Positions 1 through 8,920 of a stretch of 11,276 nucleotides of DNA are shown piece after piece (within the stretch, counting starts at the first letter, position 1; each line of letters begins with the position of its first letter). A program made the translations under genes and the position numbers. The notes beneath the pieces are model-generated. The model ran no database searches. It saw only the letters and a list, made by a program, of their open reading frames with translations, and was not told the DNA's origin. Source of the DNA: Rhodospirillales bacterium RIFCSPLOWO2_12_FULL_67_15 (GTDB lineage Bacteria; Pseudomonadota; Alphaproteobacteria; Rhodospirillales; 2-12-FULL-67-15); NCBI GenBank assembly GCA_001830475.1, contig MIAC01000266.1, positions 12,396 through 23,671 on the forward strand. The letters run 5' to 3'.

Positions 1-795
1 CTCGGCGAGGCGACCAAGACCGTTTCCTACGCCATGGCGGGCGCCAAGCGCTACCGCTTCGCCGTCTGCTTCGGCGAGGCGCGCGCGACCGACGACGGCG
101 AAGGCGAGGTGACGGCGACGAGCCCCCACCGTCCCGACCGGGCCGCGATTCTGGCGGCGCTTCCCAACTTCACAGGCGAGATCGAGCAGGTTCCCCCGGC
201 TTTTTCCGCGCTCAAGATCGAAGGCCAAAGGGCCTACGCGATCGCGCGGGCCAAAGGAACGCCGGCGCTCGCGGCCCGGCGGGTGAGGATCGATGACTTC
301 CGGCTGATCGAGATTCCCGATGCCGACCACGCGGTTTTCGAGGTCCGCTCGGGCAAGGGGGTCTACATGCGCGCGCTTGCCCGCGACCTCGCCCGGGCGC
401 TGGGCACGTTCGGACACGTCGTGTCCTTGCGCCGTTTGGCGGTCGGTCCCTTTACGGAAAAGGACGCGATTTCGCTGGATTGCCTGGCCGGTCTTGTGCA
501 TAGTGCGCGCCTCGCCGAGGCCTTGCGGCCCGTCGCGACCGTGCTGGACGACATCCCGGCTCTGGCCCTGACGGAATCCGAGGCGCGGCGGCTTCGCCAG
601 GGACAGCCCGTTGCGGCGCTGCCCGTGGTCAGCCGATCCCCTAAGGCGGACATCGTTCCGGGCGCGCGGGTGCGCGCCATGTCCGGCGGGCGGTTGGTGG
701 CGCTGGCGGAGGTGCAGGGCGGCGAAATCCGCCCGGTGCGCGTGATCAACGAGTCAACCGAAGCGAGCATCAAGGAGACATCCGATGTCGATTAG
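1..795 (+). CDS. truB: tRNA pseudouridine-55 synthase TruB, 5' end missing
   Basis: The open frame enters from the left edge, and 264 residues plus the stop are visible. TruB makes pseudouridine 55 in the T-loop of tRNAs. The first visible residues (LGEATKT) match the region just after the catalytic Asp loop of the family, so the catalytic Asp itself lies outside the window. Further family motifs are [17 protein letters not shown], a substrate-binding stretch, and [15 protein letters not shown], equivalent to the CSKGTYIRTL block of E. coli. The C-terminal part from about residue 185 of the visible frame fits the small PUA-like domain. The stop overlaps the rpsO start by 11 bp, and the rpsO Shine-Dalgarno lies inside truB, which suggests translational coupling. 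The order truB-rpsO-pnp is widely conserved, usually downstream of infB-rbfA. An internal ATG at 34 is not the true start, because homology runs through it to the edge. Confidence 0.96.
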   Translation, partial: LGEATKTVSYAMAGAKRYRFAVCFGEARATDDGEGEVTATSPHRPDRAAILAALPNFTGEIEQVPPAFSALKIEGQRAYAIARAKGTPALAARRVRIDDFRLIEIPDADHAVFEVRSGKGVYMRALARDLARALGTFGHVVSLRRLAVGPFTEKDAISLDCLAGLVHSARLAEALRPVATVLDDIPALALTESEARRLRQGQPVAALPVVSRSPKADIVPGARVRAMSGGRLVALAEVQGGEIRPVRVINESTEASIKETSDVD

Positions 796-1054
796 CGCCG
801 AGCGCCGGCTCGAGCTCGTCCAGAAATTCGCGACCAAGCAGGGCGATACCGGTTCGCCCGAGGTCCAGGTGGCGCTCTTGAGCGAGCGCATCGCCAATCT
901 CACCGAGCACCTCAAGGGCCATCCCCACGATACCCACTCCCGGCGCGGACTCCTGCTCATGGTGAGCCAGCGCCGCCGGCAGTTGGACTACCTGAAGCGG
1001 GTCGAGCCCACCCGCTACGATCGCTTGATCGAGGGACTTGGCCTGCGCCGGTAA
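785..1054 (+). CDS. rpsO: 30S ribosomal protein S15
   Basis: This encodes 89 residues, the standard S15 length. S15 is a primary 16S rRNA binder that organises the central domain of the small subunit. Family hallmarks are visible: [17 protein letters not shown] near residues 20-36, [33 protein letters not shown] near residues 37-69, and a C-terminal [13 protein letters not shown]. The start is well supported by AAGGAG at 772-777, seven bases before the ATG and inside the end of truB. The gene overlaps truB by 11 bp and is followed by pnp after 174 bp. In other bacteria S15 represses its own translation through an mRNA structure at its start. I see no clear pseudoknot here, so that regulation is only a family expectation. 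Confidence 0.98.
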   Translation: MSISAERRLELVQKFATKQGDTGSPEVQVALLSERIANLTEHLKGHPHDTHSRRGLLLMVSQRRRQLDYLKRVEPTRYDRLIEGLGLRR

Positions 1055-1228
1055 GCGCGCCCGACCGTTTGACAGCAGCGATGAATCCGATTCCGGTTCC
1101 GAACCTTATCGCGTCCCTGGCCGCCTCGCGCGGGGATTCTATGTTGCGCCCGCCTATCGGCGGGACCGCGCGCGCCCGGGACCAATCACAGTTTCCCCAG
1201 CAGAAGAGAGAAAGAAAGAGAGCCAGCC
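1055..1228 (+). promoter_or_regulatory. rpsO-pnp intergenic leader with GC hairpin
   Basis: This 174-bp gap has a perfect 6-bp hairpin at 1149-1164 (CCCGCC, loop TATC, GGCGGG). It has no U-tract, so it is not a convincing intrinsic terminator. A 21-base purine-only tract at 1202-1222 ends six bases before the pnp ATG. It holds only a weak Shine-Dalgarno (AAAGAGAG). A perfect TTGACA lies at 1069-1074, but no matching -10 is found 16-18 bp further on. In E. coli the equivalent leader is cut by RNase III and used by PNPase for autoregulation. The position and the structured, weak-RBS leader are compatible with that, but this is inference. Confidence 0.4.
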
Positions 1229-3379
<2,151 letters not shown>

Positions 3380-3400
3380 GGCGGCTGAGGCGCCGCTTCG

Positions 3401-3422
3401 CCCCCGCCGCTTGCGGCGGGGG
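3401..3422 (+). terminator. Strong GC hairpin after pnp (terminator-like, no U-tract)
   Basis: This is a perfect inverted repeat of CCCCCGCCGC and GCGGCGGGGG, separated by TT. As RNA it would most likely form a 9-bp stem capped by a CUUG tetraloop closed by a G-C pair, an unusually stable cap. It starts 21 bases after the pnp stop and ends 26 bases before the fabA start. No run of T follows on either strand, so full intrinsic termination is doubtful. It may instead protect the 3' end of the pnp mRNA from exonucleases or attenuate transcription into fabA. Confidence 0.5.
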
Positions 3423-3448
3423 TGCGGAACAAGGGGGCGAACGGGCGC

Positions 3449-3958
3449 GTGACGAGATCAAGCAGCTATTCGCGCGAAGACTTGATCGAATGCGGCCACG
3501 GCCGGCTGTTCGGCCCCGGCAACGCGCAGCTGCCGCTGCCGCCGATGCTGATGTTCGACCGGATCGTCCGCATCGACGAGGCCGGCGGCGCGCACGGCAA
3601 GGGCGAGGTCCTGGCCGAACTCGACGTCCGCCCCGATCTCTGGTTCTTCGCCTGTCATTTCGAGGGCGATCCTGTCATGCCCGGCTGTCTCGGGCTGGAC
3701 GCGCTCTGGCAACTGGTCGGCTTTTTCCTGGGTTGGAGCGGCTCGCCGGGCCGGGGCCGCGCGCTCGGCGTGGACGAGGTCAAGTTCTCGGGTCAGGTAC
3801 TGCCCAAGGTCCGGCGGGTGTCGTATCATGTGCAGCTGAAGCAGGTCCGGCGCGGCCGGCTTGTGCTGGCAATAGCCGACGGCACCGTTTCCGCCGACGG
3901 CGCGTCGATCTACGCGGCCAAGGGCTTGCGCGTCGGCCTGTTTACGAACGTGGAATGA
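3449..3958 (+). CDS. fabA: 3-hydroxydecanoyl-ACP dehydratase/isomerase FabA
   Basis: FabA dehydrates 3-hydroxyacyl-ACP and, at C10, isomerises trans-2- to cis-3-decenoyl-ACP. This opens anaerobic unsaturated fatty acid synthesis in the cytoplasm. With the GTG at 3449 the protein has 169 residues, and the hot-dog-fold signature [24 protein letters not shown] places the catalytic His at 70 and Asp at 84. These are exactly the E. coli positions. That start also aligns SYSREDL with the N-terminus of E. coli FabA. A longer frame begins at GTG 3422, but that codon sits at the 3' edge of the hairpin and would add nine unrelated residues. A weak purine-rich Shine-Dalgarno (AAGGGGG) lies at 3431-3437. 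fabB follows after 31 bp, and the two products act in sequence. The GTG start and weak ribosome site may keep FabA output below FabB. Confidence 0.96.
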   Translation: MTRSSSYSREDLIECGHGRLFGPGNAQLPLPPMLMFDRIVRIDEAGGAHGKGEVLAELDVRPDLWFFACHFEGDPVMPGCLGLDALWQLVGFFLGWSGSPGRGRALGVDEVKFSGQVLPKVRRVSYHVQLKQVRRGRLVLAIADGTVSADGASIYAAKGLRVGLFTNVE

Positions 3959-3989
3959 CCGCGCGCGGGTTCGCGCCGGCGGAGGAACC

Positions 3990-5213
3990 ATGAGACGCGT
4001 CGTCGTCACCGGACTGGGGATCGTCTCCAGCATCGGCAACAACCAAGACGAGGTTGCCGCCTCCTTGCGCGCCGGCCGTTCGGGCATCGTCTTCGCCCCC
4101 GAATACAAGGACATGGGCTTTCGCAGCCACGTCCACGGCGCGCTCAAGATCGACCTCTCGGCCAAGGTCGACCGGCGCTGGCGGCGCTTCATGGGCGACG
4201 GCGCCGCCTACAACTATGTCGCCATGCAGGACGCGATCGCCGATTCCGGCCTCGGCCCCACCGACGTCTCGAACGAACGCACCGGCCTGATCATGGGCTC
4301 GGGCGGGCCCTCGACCTCCAACCAGGTCGAGGCCGCCGACATCGCCCGCGCCAAGGGCCCGCGCAAGATCGGTCCCTTCATGGTGCCGCGCGCCATGTCG
4401 AGCACCAATTCCGCCACCCTTGGGACCGCGTTCAAGATCAAGGGGGTCAATTACTCGATCAGCTCGGCGTGCTCGACCAGCGCGCACTGCATCGGCAACG
4501 GCGCCGAGTTGATCCAGCTCGGCAAGCAGGACATCGTCTTCGCCGGCGGCGGCGAGGAGTTGCACTGGACGCTCTCGATGCTGTTCGACGCCATGCCGGC
4601 GCTGTCCGCGGGCTTCAACGACACGCCCGAGCGGGCCAGCCGCGCGTTCGACGCCAAGCGCGACGGATTCGTGATCTCCGGCGGCGGCGGAGCGGTGGTG
4701 CTTGAGGAACTCGCCCACGCCAAGGCGCGCGGGGCCAGGATCTACGCCGAACTCGCGGGCTACGGCGCGACCTCGGACGGCTTCGACATGGTCCAGCCCT
4801 CGGGCGAAGGCGCGGTCCGCTGCATGAAGATGGCGATGAAGGACTTGCGCCAGCCGGTCGATTACATCAACACCCACGGGACCTCGACCCCGATCGGGGA
4901 CGTCAAGGAACTGCAGGCGATCCGCGAGGTTTTCCGCGACCGCAACTATATCCCCGCCTTCAATTCGACCAAGTCGCTCACCGGCCACGCGCTCGGCGCG
5001 GCCGGGGTGCACGAAGTCATCTACAGCTTGCTCATGATGCGCCACGGCTTCCTCTGCGCTTCCGCCAACATCGAGGAGCTGGAACCCGAGGCCGAGGGCA
5101 TGCCGGTCGTGCGCGCGCTTCAGGATAACGTCGCGCTCAATTGCGTGATCTCCAACAGTTTCGGCTTCGGCGGCACCAACGCGACCCTCGCCTTCACCCG
5201 CTGCGAAGGGTGA
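3990..5213 (+). CDS. fabB: 3-oxoacyl-ACP synthase I (beta-ketoacyl synthase) FabB
   Basis: This encodes 407 residues, the usual length. FabB condenses malonyl-ACP with acyl-ACP and is the synthase that elongates the cis-3-decenoyl product of FabA, committing it to the unsaturated branch. The thiolase fold is complete, with the Cys-His-His triad: Cys161 in [12 protein letters not shown], His296 in [11 protein letters not shown] and His333 in [12 protein letters not shown]. Lys328 and the C-terminal [12 protein letters not shown] loop are also present. The ATG at 3990 follows a good Shine-Dalgarno, GGAGG at 3981-3985. It gives the canonical first strand ([18 protein letters not shown]). It could be confused with FabF, but the pairing with fabA and the KAS I-type sequence around the triad favour FabB. 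The gene lies 31 bp after fabA and 75 bp before fabI, consistent with one operon. Confidence 0.96.
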   Translation: MRRVVVTGLGIVSSIGNNQDEVAASLRAGRSGIVFAPEYKDMGFRSHVHGALKIDLSAKVDRRWRRFMGDGAAYNYVAMQDAIADSGLGPTDVSNERTGLIMGSGGPSTSNQVEAADIARAKGPRKIGPFMVPRAMSSTNSATLGTAFKIKGVNYSISSACSTSAHCIGNGAELIQLGKQDIVFAGGGEELHWTLSMLFDAMPALSAGFNDTPERASRAFDAKRDGFVISGGGGAVVLEELAHAKARGARIYAELAGYGATSDGFDMVQPSGEGAVRCMKMAMKDLRQPVDYINTHGTSTPIGDVKELQAIREVFRDRNYIPAFNSTKSLTGHALGAAGVHEVIYSLLMMRHGFLCASANIEELEPEAEGMPVVRALQDNVALNCVISNSFGFGGTNATLAFTRCEG

Positions 5214-5250
5214 GGGCGGATGCGGGGGAAGAAGGGCGCGACGCCGCCCG

Positions 5251-5268
5251 AAACGAAAGAAACGAAAG
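5251..5268 (+). repeat. Two tandem 9-bp repeats in the fabB-fabI spacer
   Basis: AAACGAAAG occurs twice head-to-tail (5251-5259 and 5260-5268), just before the fabI Shine-Dalgarno. A change in copy number would lengthen or shorten the leader without touching a gene. No other function is visible. Confidence 0.8.
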
Positions 5269-5276
5269 AGTTAGAC

Positions 5277-5281
5277 GAGGA
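5277..5281 (+). promoter_or_regulatory. Shine-Dalgarno that fixes the fabI start
   Basis: GAGGA lies seven bases before the ATG at 5289. The frame is open back to an ATG at 5220, but that codon has no properly spaced ribosome site. It would also add 23 low-complexity residues absent from the family. Confidence 0.75.
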
Positions 5282-5288
5282 AAATTCC

Positions 5289-6152
5289 ATGTCCGGAATC
5301 GAACGAATCCATCCCACCGAATTCGGCGCCGCCGCGGCGCTGATGGCCGGCAAGCGCGGCCTGATCATGGGGGTCGCCAACAGCCACTCGATCGCCTGGG
5401 GCATCGCCCGCGCGCTTCGCCGCCACGGCGCCCGGCTCGCCTTCACCTACCAGAACGAGACGCTGGAAAAGCGCGTCCGGCCCCTGGCCGCGGCCGTGGA
5501 CGCAGGCTTGGTCGTGCCCTGCCAGGCCGAGAGCGACGTCAGCCTCGATGCCGTCTTCGCCCAGGTCGCGCGCGAATGGGGCAATCTCGATTTCGTCGTC
5601 CACGCGATCGCCTATTCGAACAAGGACGAGCTCAAGGGCCGCTACCTGGATACCTCGCGGGAAAACTTCCTGACCACGCTCGACGTTTCCTGTTATTCGT
5701 TCACGGCCGTGGCCCGGCGCGCGGCCGCCCTGATGCCGAACGGGGGAAGCCTGCTCACGCTCAGCTTCCTCGGCGCCGAGCGGGTGGTGCCCAACTACAA
5801 CGTCATGGGGGTGGCCAAGGCGGCCCTCGAGGCCAGCGTCCGCTACTTGGCCGCCGATCTCGGCCCCCAGGGGGTCCGCGTCAATGCCATCTCGGCGGGC
5901 CCGGTGCGCACGCTCGCGGGCAGCGCGATCGCCGGCGCGCGCGAGATCTTCCGCTTCGCCCAGGCGAATTCGCCGCTGCGCCGCCCCGTCGCGCTCGAGG
6001 ATTTGGGCGGCTCCGCGCTCTACCTCCTTTCGGATCTCGCGGCGGGCGTGACCGGCGAGATTCACCACGTCGATTCGGGCTACCACGCCATCGCCATGCC
6101 GCCGCCCGGCAACGGCGCGGGCGGCGCGGGCGACCCCGGCGCACCGGCGTGA
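5289..6152 (+). CDS. fabI: Enoyl-[acyl-carrier-protein] reductase (NADH) FabI
   Basis: This encodes 287 residues. FabI reduces trans-2-enoyl-ACP, the last step of each elongation cycle, in the cytoplasm with NAD(P)H. The FabI form of the dinucleotide motif is clear at 27-39 (MGVANSHSIAWGI). The substrate-loop block AISAGPVRTLAGS sits at 200-212. The catalytic Tyr170 and Lys177 lie in PNYNVMGVAKAALEASVRY. The position that is Tyr146 in E. coli is Phe160 here (LLTLSFLGAE), as is also the case at Phe149 of mycobacterial InhA. The N-terminus is about 15 residues longer than in E. coli, and the C-terminus carries a Gly/Ala/Pro-rich tail of about 15 residues after AIAMPPP. The gene completes a fabA-fabB-fabI set, an arrangement known in other alphaproteobacteria. 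The divergent SDR FabL is excluded by the strong FabI signature. Confidence 0.95.
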   Translation: MSGIERIHPTEFGAAAALMAGKRGLIMGVANSHSIAWGIARALRRHGARLAFTYQNETLEKRVRPLAAAVDAGLVVPCQAESDVSLDAVFAQVAREWGNLDFVVHAIAYSNKDELKGRYLDTSRENFLTTLDVSCYSFTAVARRAAALMPNGGSLLTLSFLGAERVVPNYNVMGVAKAALEASVRYLAADLGPQGVRVNAISAGPVRTLAGSAIAGAREIFRFAQANSPLRRPVALEDLGGSALYLLSDLAAGVTGEIHHVDSGYHAIAMPPPGNGAGGAGDPGAPA

Positions 6153-6443
6153 TGACCGAAGACGTTGTCCGCCCGGCCCGCCCCGAGAGATCGGAAAAAA
6201 ACAAGCTTTTCAACGGATTGAGGTCCGATTGGGTTTCTCGCCCAAGGTCCCAGGACCAGGGCCCGGTAAGAAACTCTCAATATTTTCCCCTTTTCAACAA
6301 CGCTCGTAGTTGTGATATGGGGAAATCCCCTCGAGTCATTGCAGCCGAGAGATGGATCGCGCCGTGCGACCGCCCCTTAAGAATCGGGAACGGAGAGTGA
6401 GCCCTTATCCGTCCGCCGGACCGCGCCTTGCGGAGCGGGCGAA
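6153..6443. other. Gene-free intergenic region before the J-domain gene
   Basis: About 290 bp with no credible gene or RNA. It has an AT-richer patch at roughly 6270-6326, unlike the surroundings. Small inverted repeats are seen: GGTCC-CA-GGACC at 6246-6257, ACAAC and GTTGT at 6297-6301 and 6309-6313, and GGGGA-AA-TCCCC at 6319-6330. A weak promoter could be TTTTCA at 6291-6296 with TGATAT at 6313-6318 (16-bp spacer), which would give a leader of about 120 bases to the gene at 6444. No hairpin followed by T-residues marks the end of fabI transcription. Confidence 0.35.
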
Positions 6444-7079
6444 ATGACCAGGGGCCGGTCAAAACATTCCCACACCGTTCATTGTTCGAGCCATTTCCGC
6501 GACGAGGTTCTGGCGCTCGCCCGCCGGCGGAACGTGAACGCCGCCGACCTCGCCCGCTCGGTTTTGCTCCTGCTGTCTTCCGAAACGATCGCCGCCGCGC
6601 CCGATCCGGGCGAACCCGGGCCTAGCGATCGGGAGACGGTGATCCTCCGCTCCGGCCCTTCCGAGGGGCGGCCCTGGCGGCGCAAGCCCCGGCTTCAGGT
6701 CCGGCTTCAATTAGGGTCGGACGCCAAAACGGCCCGCCGGGCCTTGGCCGTTGCGCTCGCGCTCGATCGCGGCGAGGCCAAGCTCGAGCTTCGCCGGGCG
6801 GGCGAAACGAGCGCGGCCGAGCTCAAGGAGGAAGTCGAACGCCTTGTCCGAATCGTTTCGGACCTCGCGCCGCCCGTTCTCGCCCACGGGGTGAAAACGT
6901 CCGCCGAGGCGCTCCATGTCCTCGGCTTCCCCCCCAACGCCGACCCGGACTTTTCGGAAATTCGTTCCAGGTTCCGCATGCTCGCCGCGATCCATCACCC
7001 CGACAGCGGCACGGGCAGCCACCAACGGATGGCCCAGCTCAATCAGGCGGTCGAAGTGTTGCGCCGGCGGGACTATTGA
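6444..7079 (+). CDS. J-domain protein with possible ribbon-helix-helix-like N-terminus
   Basis: This encodes 211 residues. I do not recognise it as a named protein. The C-terminal 57 residues form a J-domain: helix I SAEALHVLGFPP (about 153-164), helix II SEIRSRFRMLAAIHHPD (171-187) with the HPD signature at 185-187, and helix III from Met196 (about 196-208). The fourth helix is absent. The HPD loop is what J-proteins use to stimulate DnaK-type ATPases, so a DnaK co-chaperone or client-delivery role is likely. Residues 10-46 resemble a strand-helix-helix (TVHCSSHFRDEVLALARRRNVNAADLARSVLLLL), like the ribbon-helix-helix DNA-binding fold, but this is weak. Between them are a Pro/Gly-rich linker (50-75) and a basic/hydrophobic stretch. 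The ATG follows GGAG at 6432-6435 with normal spacing. The gene stands alone between fabI and the SDR gene. Confidence 0.8.
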   Translation: MTRGRSKHSHTVHCSSHFRDEVLALARRRNVNAADLARSVLLLLSSETIAAAPDPGEPGPSDRETVILRSGPSEGRPWRRKPRLQVRLQLGSDAKTARRALAVALALDRGEAKLELRRAGETSAAELKEEVERLVRIVSDLAPPVLAHGVKTSAEALHVLGFPPNADPDFSEIRSRFRMLAAIHHPDSGTGSHQRMAQLNQAVEVLRRRDY

Positions 7080-7080
7080 A

Positions 7081-7138
7081 ATCGGGCGCGCAAGAACCCG
7101 CCCGAAATCGATTCGCCTCCGGATCGAATTCGCCCGAT
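7081..7138 (+). repeat. Competing inverted repeats upstream of the SDR gene
   Basis: ATCGGGCG at 7081-7088 can pair with CGCCCGA at 7099-7105 (7 bp, 10-base loop) or perfectly with CGCCCGAT at 7131-7138 (8 bp). In the longer form the inner ATTCG and CGAAT (7111-7115 and 7124-7128) can also pair. No T-run follows, so it is not an ordinary intrinsic terminator. It ends 22 bases before the SDR ATG. Confidence 0.45.
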
Positions 7139-7160
7139 AGCTTCAGGAGAGGTTCCTTCC

Positions 7161-7904
7161 ATGCGACTCAAGGATAAAGTGGCCCTCGTGACCGGGGCGG
7201 CTTCGGGCTTCGGCGAGGGCATCGCCCGGCGATTCGCCGAGGAAGGGGCGAGCGTGCTGATCGCCGACATCGCCGCCGAAAAGGGCGCCCGGGTCGCGGC
7301 CGCGATCCCGCGCGGGCGCTTCCACCAAGCCGACGTCGCCAGGGCCGCCGACGTCGAAGCCATGATCGCGGCCGCGCTCGACGCGTTCGGGGCCATCGAC
7401 ATCCTCGTCAACAACGCCGGCACCACGCACCGCAATCAACCCATGCTGGACGTGGACGAGGAAACCTTCGACCGGGTCTATGCCGTCAACGTCAAGAGCA
7501 TCTATCTTACCGCGCGGGCCGCCGTGCCGGTCATGCGCCAGCAGGGCGGCGGCGCCATCCTCAACATCGCCTCCACCGCCGGCGTCAGGCCCCGGCCGGG
7601 GCTCACCTGGTACAACGGCTCCAAGGGGGCGGCGATCGCGCTCACCCGCTCCATGGCCGCCGAACTCGCGCCCGACCGCATCCGGGTGAACGCGCTCAAC
7701 CCGGTGATCGGCGAGACCGGCCTGACGGCGGCGTTCATGGGCGGGGATTCCCCGGAGCTGCGCAAGAAATTCGTCGCGACCATTCCCTTGGGCCGCATGA
7801 GCCGGCCCCTTGACGTCGCCAACGCCGCGCTGTTCTTGTGCTCGGACGAGGCCGAGTTTCTGACCGGCGTCTGCCTCGAGGTGGACGGCGGGCGCAGCAT
7901 CTGA
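7161..7904 (+). CDS. Short-chain dehydrogenase/reductase (classical SDR)
   Basis: This encodes 247 residues, the usual length of classical FabG-like SDRs. It oxidises an alcohol or reduces a ketone with a nicotinamide cofactor in the cytoplasm. The Rossmann motif TGAASGFGEG is at 11-20 and NNAG at 84-87. The catalytic tetrad is Asn110, Ser138, Tyr151 and Lys155. Asp36 at the end of the second strand (VLIAD) suggests NAD(H) rather than NADP(H). The C-terminal segment FLTGVCLEVDGG is the standard tetramer-forming end. A Shine-Dalgarno (AGGAG at 7145-7149, overlapping GAGAGG) precedes the ATG. The substrate cannot be read from sequence. The gene downstream, 28 bp away, is a 2-hydroxyacid dehydrogenase, so a hydroxy- or sugar-acid pathway is plausible. 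It need not belong to the fatty acid cluster, although FabG-type ketoacyl reduction cannot be excluded. Confidence 0.93.
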   Translation: MRLKDKVALVTGAASGFGEGIARRFAEEGASVLIADIAAEKGARVAAAIPRGRFHQADVARAADVEAMIAAALDAFGAIDILVNNAGTTHRNQPMLDVDEETFDRVYAVNVKSIYLTARAAVPVMRQQGGGAILNIASTAGVRPRPGLTWYNGSKGAAIALTRSMAAELAPDRIRVNALNPVIGETGLTAAFMGGDSPELRKKFVATIPLGRMSRPLDVANAALFLCSDEAEFLTGVCLEVDGGRSI

Positions 7905-7932
7905 CCCGAGCGAACAACGAAGGAGAACCCGC

Positions 7933-8898
7933 GTGGCCGCCAAAGCGAAACTTTTCGTTCTCAACAAGCTCCCCGAGGCCGTCGAGGCGCGCTTGAAGCG
8001 CGACTACGACGCCCGCCTCAACCCCGACGACAAGCTCCATGCCGACGCCGAGATCGTCGCCTTGAGCCGGGGGATGGACGGCATCCTCACCAGCCCGACC
8101 ACGCCGGTCGGGGCCGGCGTTATCGGGGCGCTGGACCAAAGCGTGCGCATCGTCGCCACCTTCTCGGTCGGGTTCGACCACGTCGACCTCGAGGCGGCCA
8201 AGGCGCGCGGAATCGCCGTCACCAACACCCCCGAAGTGCTGACCGACGCGACCGCCGACATGGCGATGCTGCTGTTGCTCGCCGCCGCGCGGCGCACCTA
8301 CGAGGGGCAGAAGATCCTGCGCGAAGGGCGCTGGATCGGCTGGCGGCCGACCCAGTTGATCGGCATCGGCTGTCAAGGCAAGCGCCTCGGCATCTACGGC
8401 ATGGGCCGCATCGGCCAGGCGGTGGCGCGCCGCGCCAAGCCGTTCGGCTTCGAGCTTCACTACCACGACCAGAACCCGTTGCCGCCGGCCAAGACCGAAG
8501 GCGCGATCTTTCACGCCGACGTCGAGGACATGCTGCCGCTTTGCGACTACCTCACGATCCACTGCCCGCTGACGCCGGAAACGCGCAAGTTCCTGAACGC
8601 CAAGCGCATCGCCAGGCTGCCCAAAGGCGCGGTGGTGGTGAACACCGCCCGCGGGCCGGTGGTCGACGACGAGGCCCTGATCGCGGCGCTGAAATCGGGC
8701 CACGTGGCGGCGGCCGGGCTCGACGTGTTCGAGGGCGAGCCCAAGCTCCACCCCGGCTATCTCGGCCTCGAGAACGCCTACCTGCTGCCGCATCTCGGCA
8801 GCGCCACGCTCGACACCCGCAACGCCATGGGCTTCCGCGCCCTCGATAACTTGGACGCCTTTTTCTCCGGCCGCCCCCCACGCGACCGGGTGGCGTGA
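7933..8898 (+). CDS. D-2-hydroxyacid dehydrogenase (glyoxylate/hydroxypyruvate reductase-like)
   Basis: This encodes 321 residues, typical of the D-isomer-specific 2-hydroxyacid dehydrogenases. They interconvert 2-ketoacids and D-2-hydroxyacids with NAD(P)H. The nucleotide-binding motif GMGRIG is at 156-161. The catalytic triad is visible: Arg240 in NTARGPVVDDEAL, Glu269 in GLDVFEGEP and His287 in LLPHLGSAT, with the family spacing. The substrate-loop segment ATFSVGFDHVD (75-85) matches the glyoxylate/hydroxypyruvate reductase and D-glycerate dehydrogenase group. The acidic residue after the second strand (HYHDQN) leans to NADH. The start is GTG at 7933, preceded by AAGGAGA at 7920-7926. It sits 28 bp after the SDR gene and is probably cotranscribed with it. 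The exact substrate (glyoxylate, hydroxypyruvate or another keto acid) is inference. Confidence 0.93.
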   Translation: MAAKAKLFVLNKLPEAVEARLKRDYDARLNPDDKLHADAEIVALSRGMDGILTSPTTPVGAGVIGALDQSVRIVATFSVGFDHVDLEAAKARGIAVTNTPEVLTDATADMAMLLLLAAARRTYEGQKILREGRWIGWRPTQLIGIGCQGKRLGIYGMGRIGQAVARRAKPFGFELHYHDQNPLPPAKTEGAIFHADVEDMLPLCDYLTIHCPLTPETRKFLNAKRIARLPKGAVVVNTARGPVVDDEALIAALKSGHVAAAGLDVFEGEPKLHPGYLGLENAYLLPHLGSATLDTRNAMGFRALDNLDAFFSGRPPRDRVA

Positions 8899-8920
8899 AA
8901 AAGGGGCGAGAGGAGAGCAG

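Noticed and set aside
1069..1074. Perfect TTGACA as a pnp promoter
   Set aside because: No acceptable -10 element lies 16-18 bp downstream, and a single hexamer is expected by chance in a window this long.
3942..5045. 367-residue minus-strand frame opposite fabB
   Set aside because: The composition is shadow-like (repeated AR, GV, HG, DD) with no motif. FabB with its full catalytic triad occupies the plus strand.
5220..5288. Longer FabI start at ATG 5220
   Set aside because: It would add 23 Lys/Glu/Thr-rich residues not seen in FabI and lacks a spaced Shine-Dalgarno, while ATG 5289 has GAGGA seven bases upstream.
6188..6205. Terminator after fabI (CCGA-GAGA-TCGG stem beside an A-run)
   Set aside because: The stem is only 4 bp, and on the plus strand it is followed by A-residues rather than T, so it does not qualify as an intrinsic terminator for fabI.
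5141..6400. 419-residue plus-strand frame over the fabB end and fabI
   Set aside because: It is an Arg/Pro/Gly-rich out-of-frame product of GC-rich DNA that overlaps two clearly real genes.
7735..8793. 352-residue minus-strand frame opposite the hydroxyacid dehydrogenase
   Set aside because: It is a shadow of the real gene with no recognisable domain.
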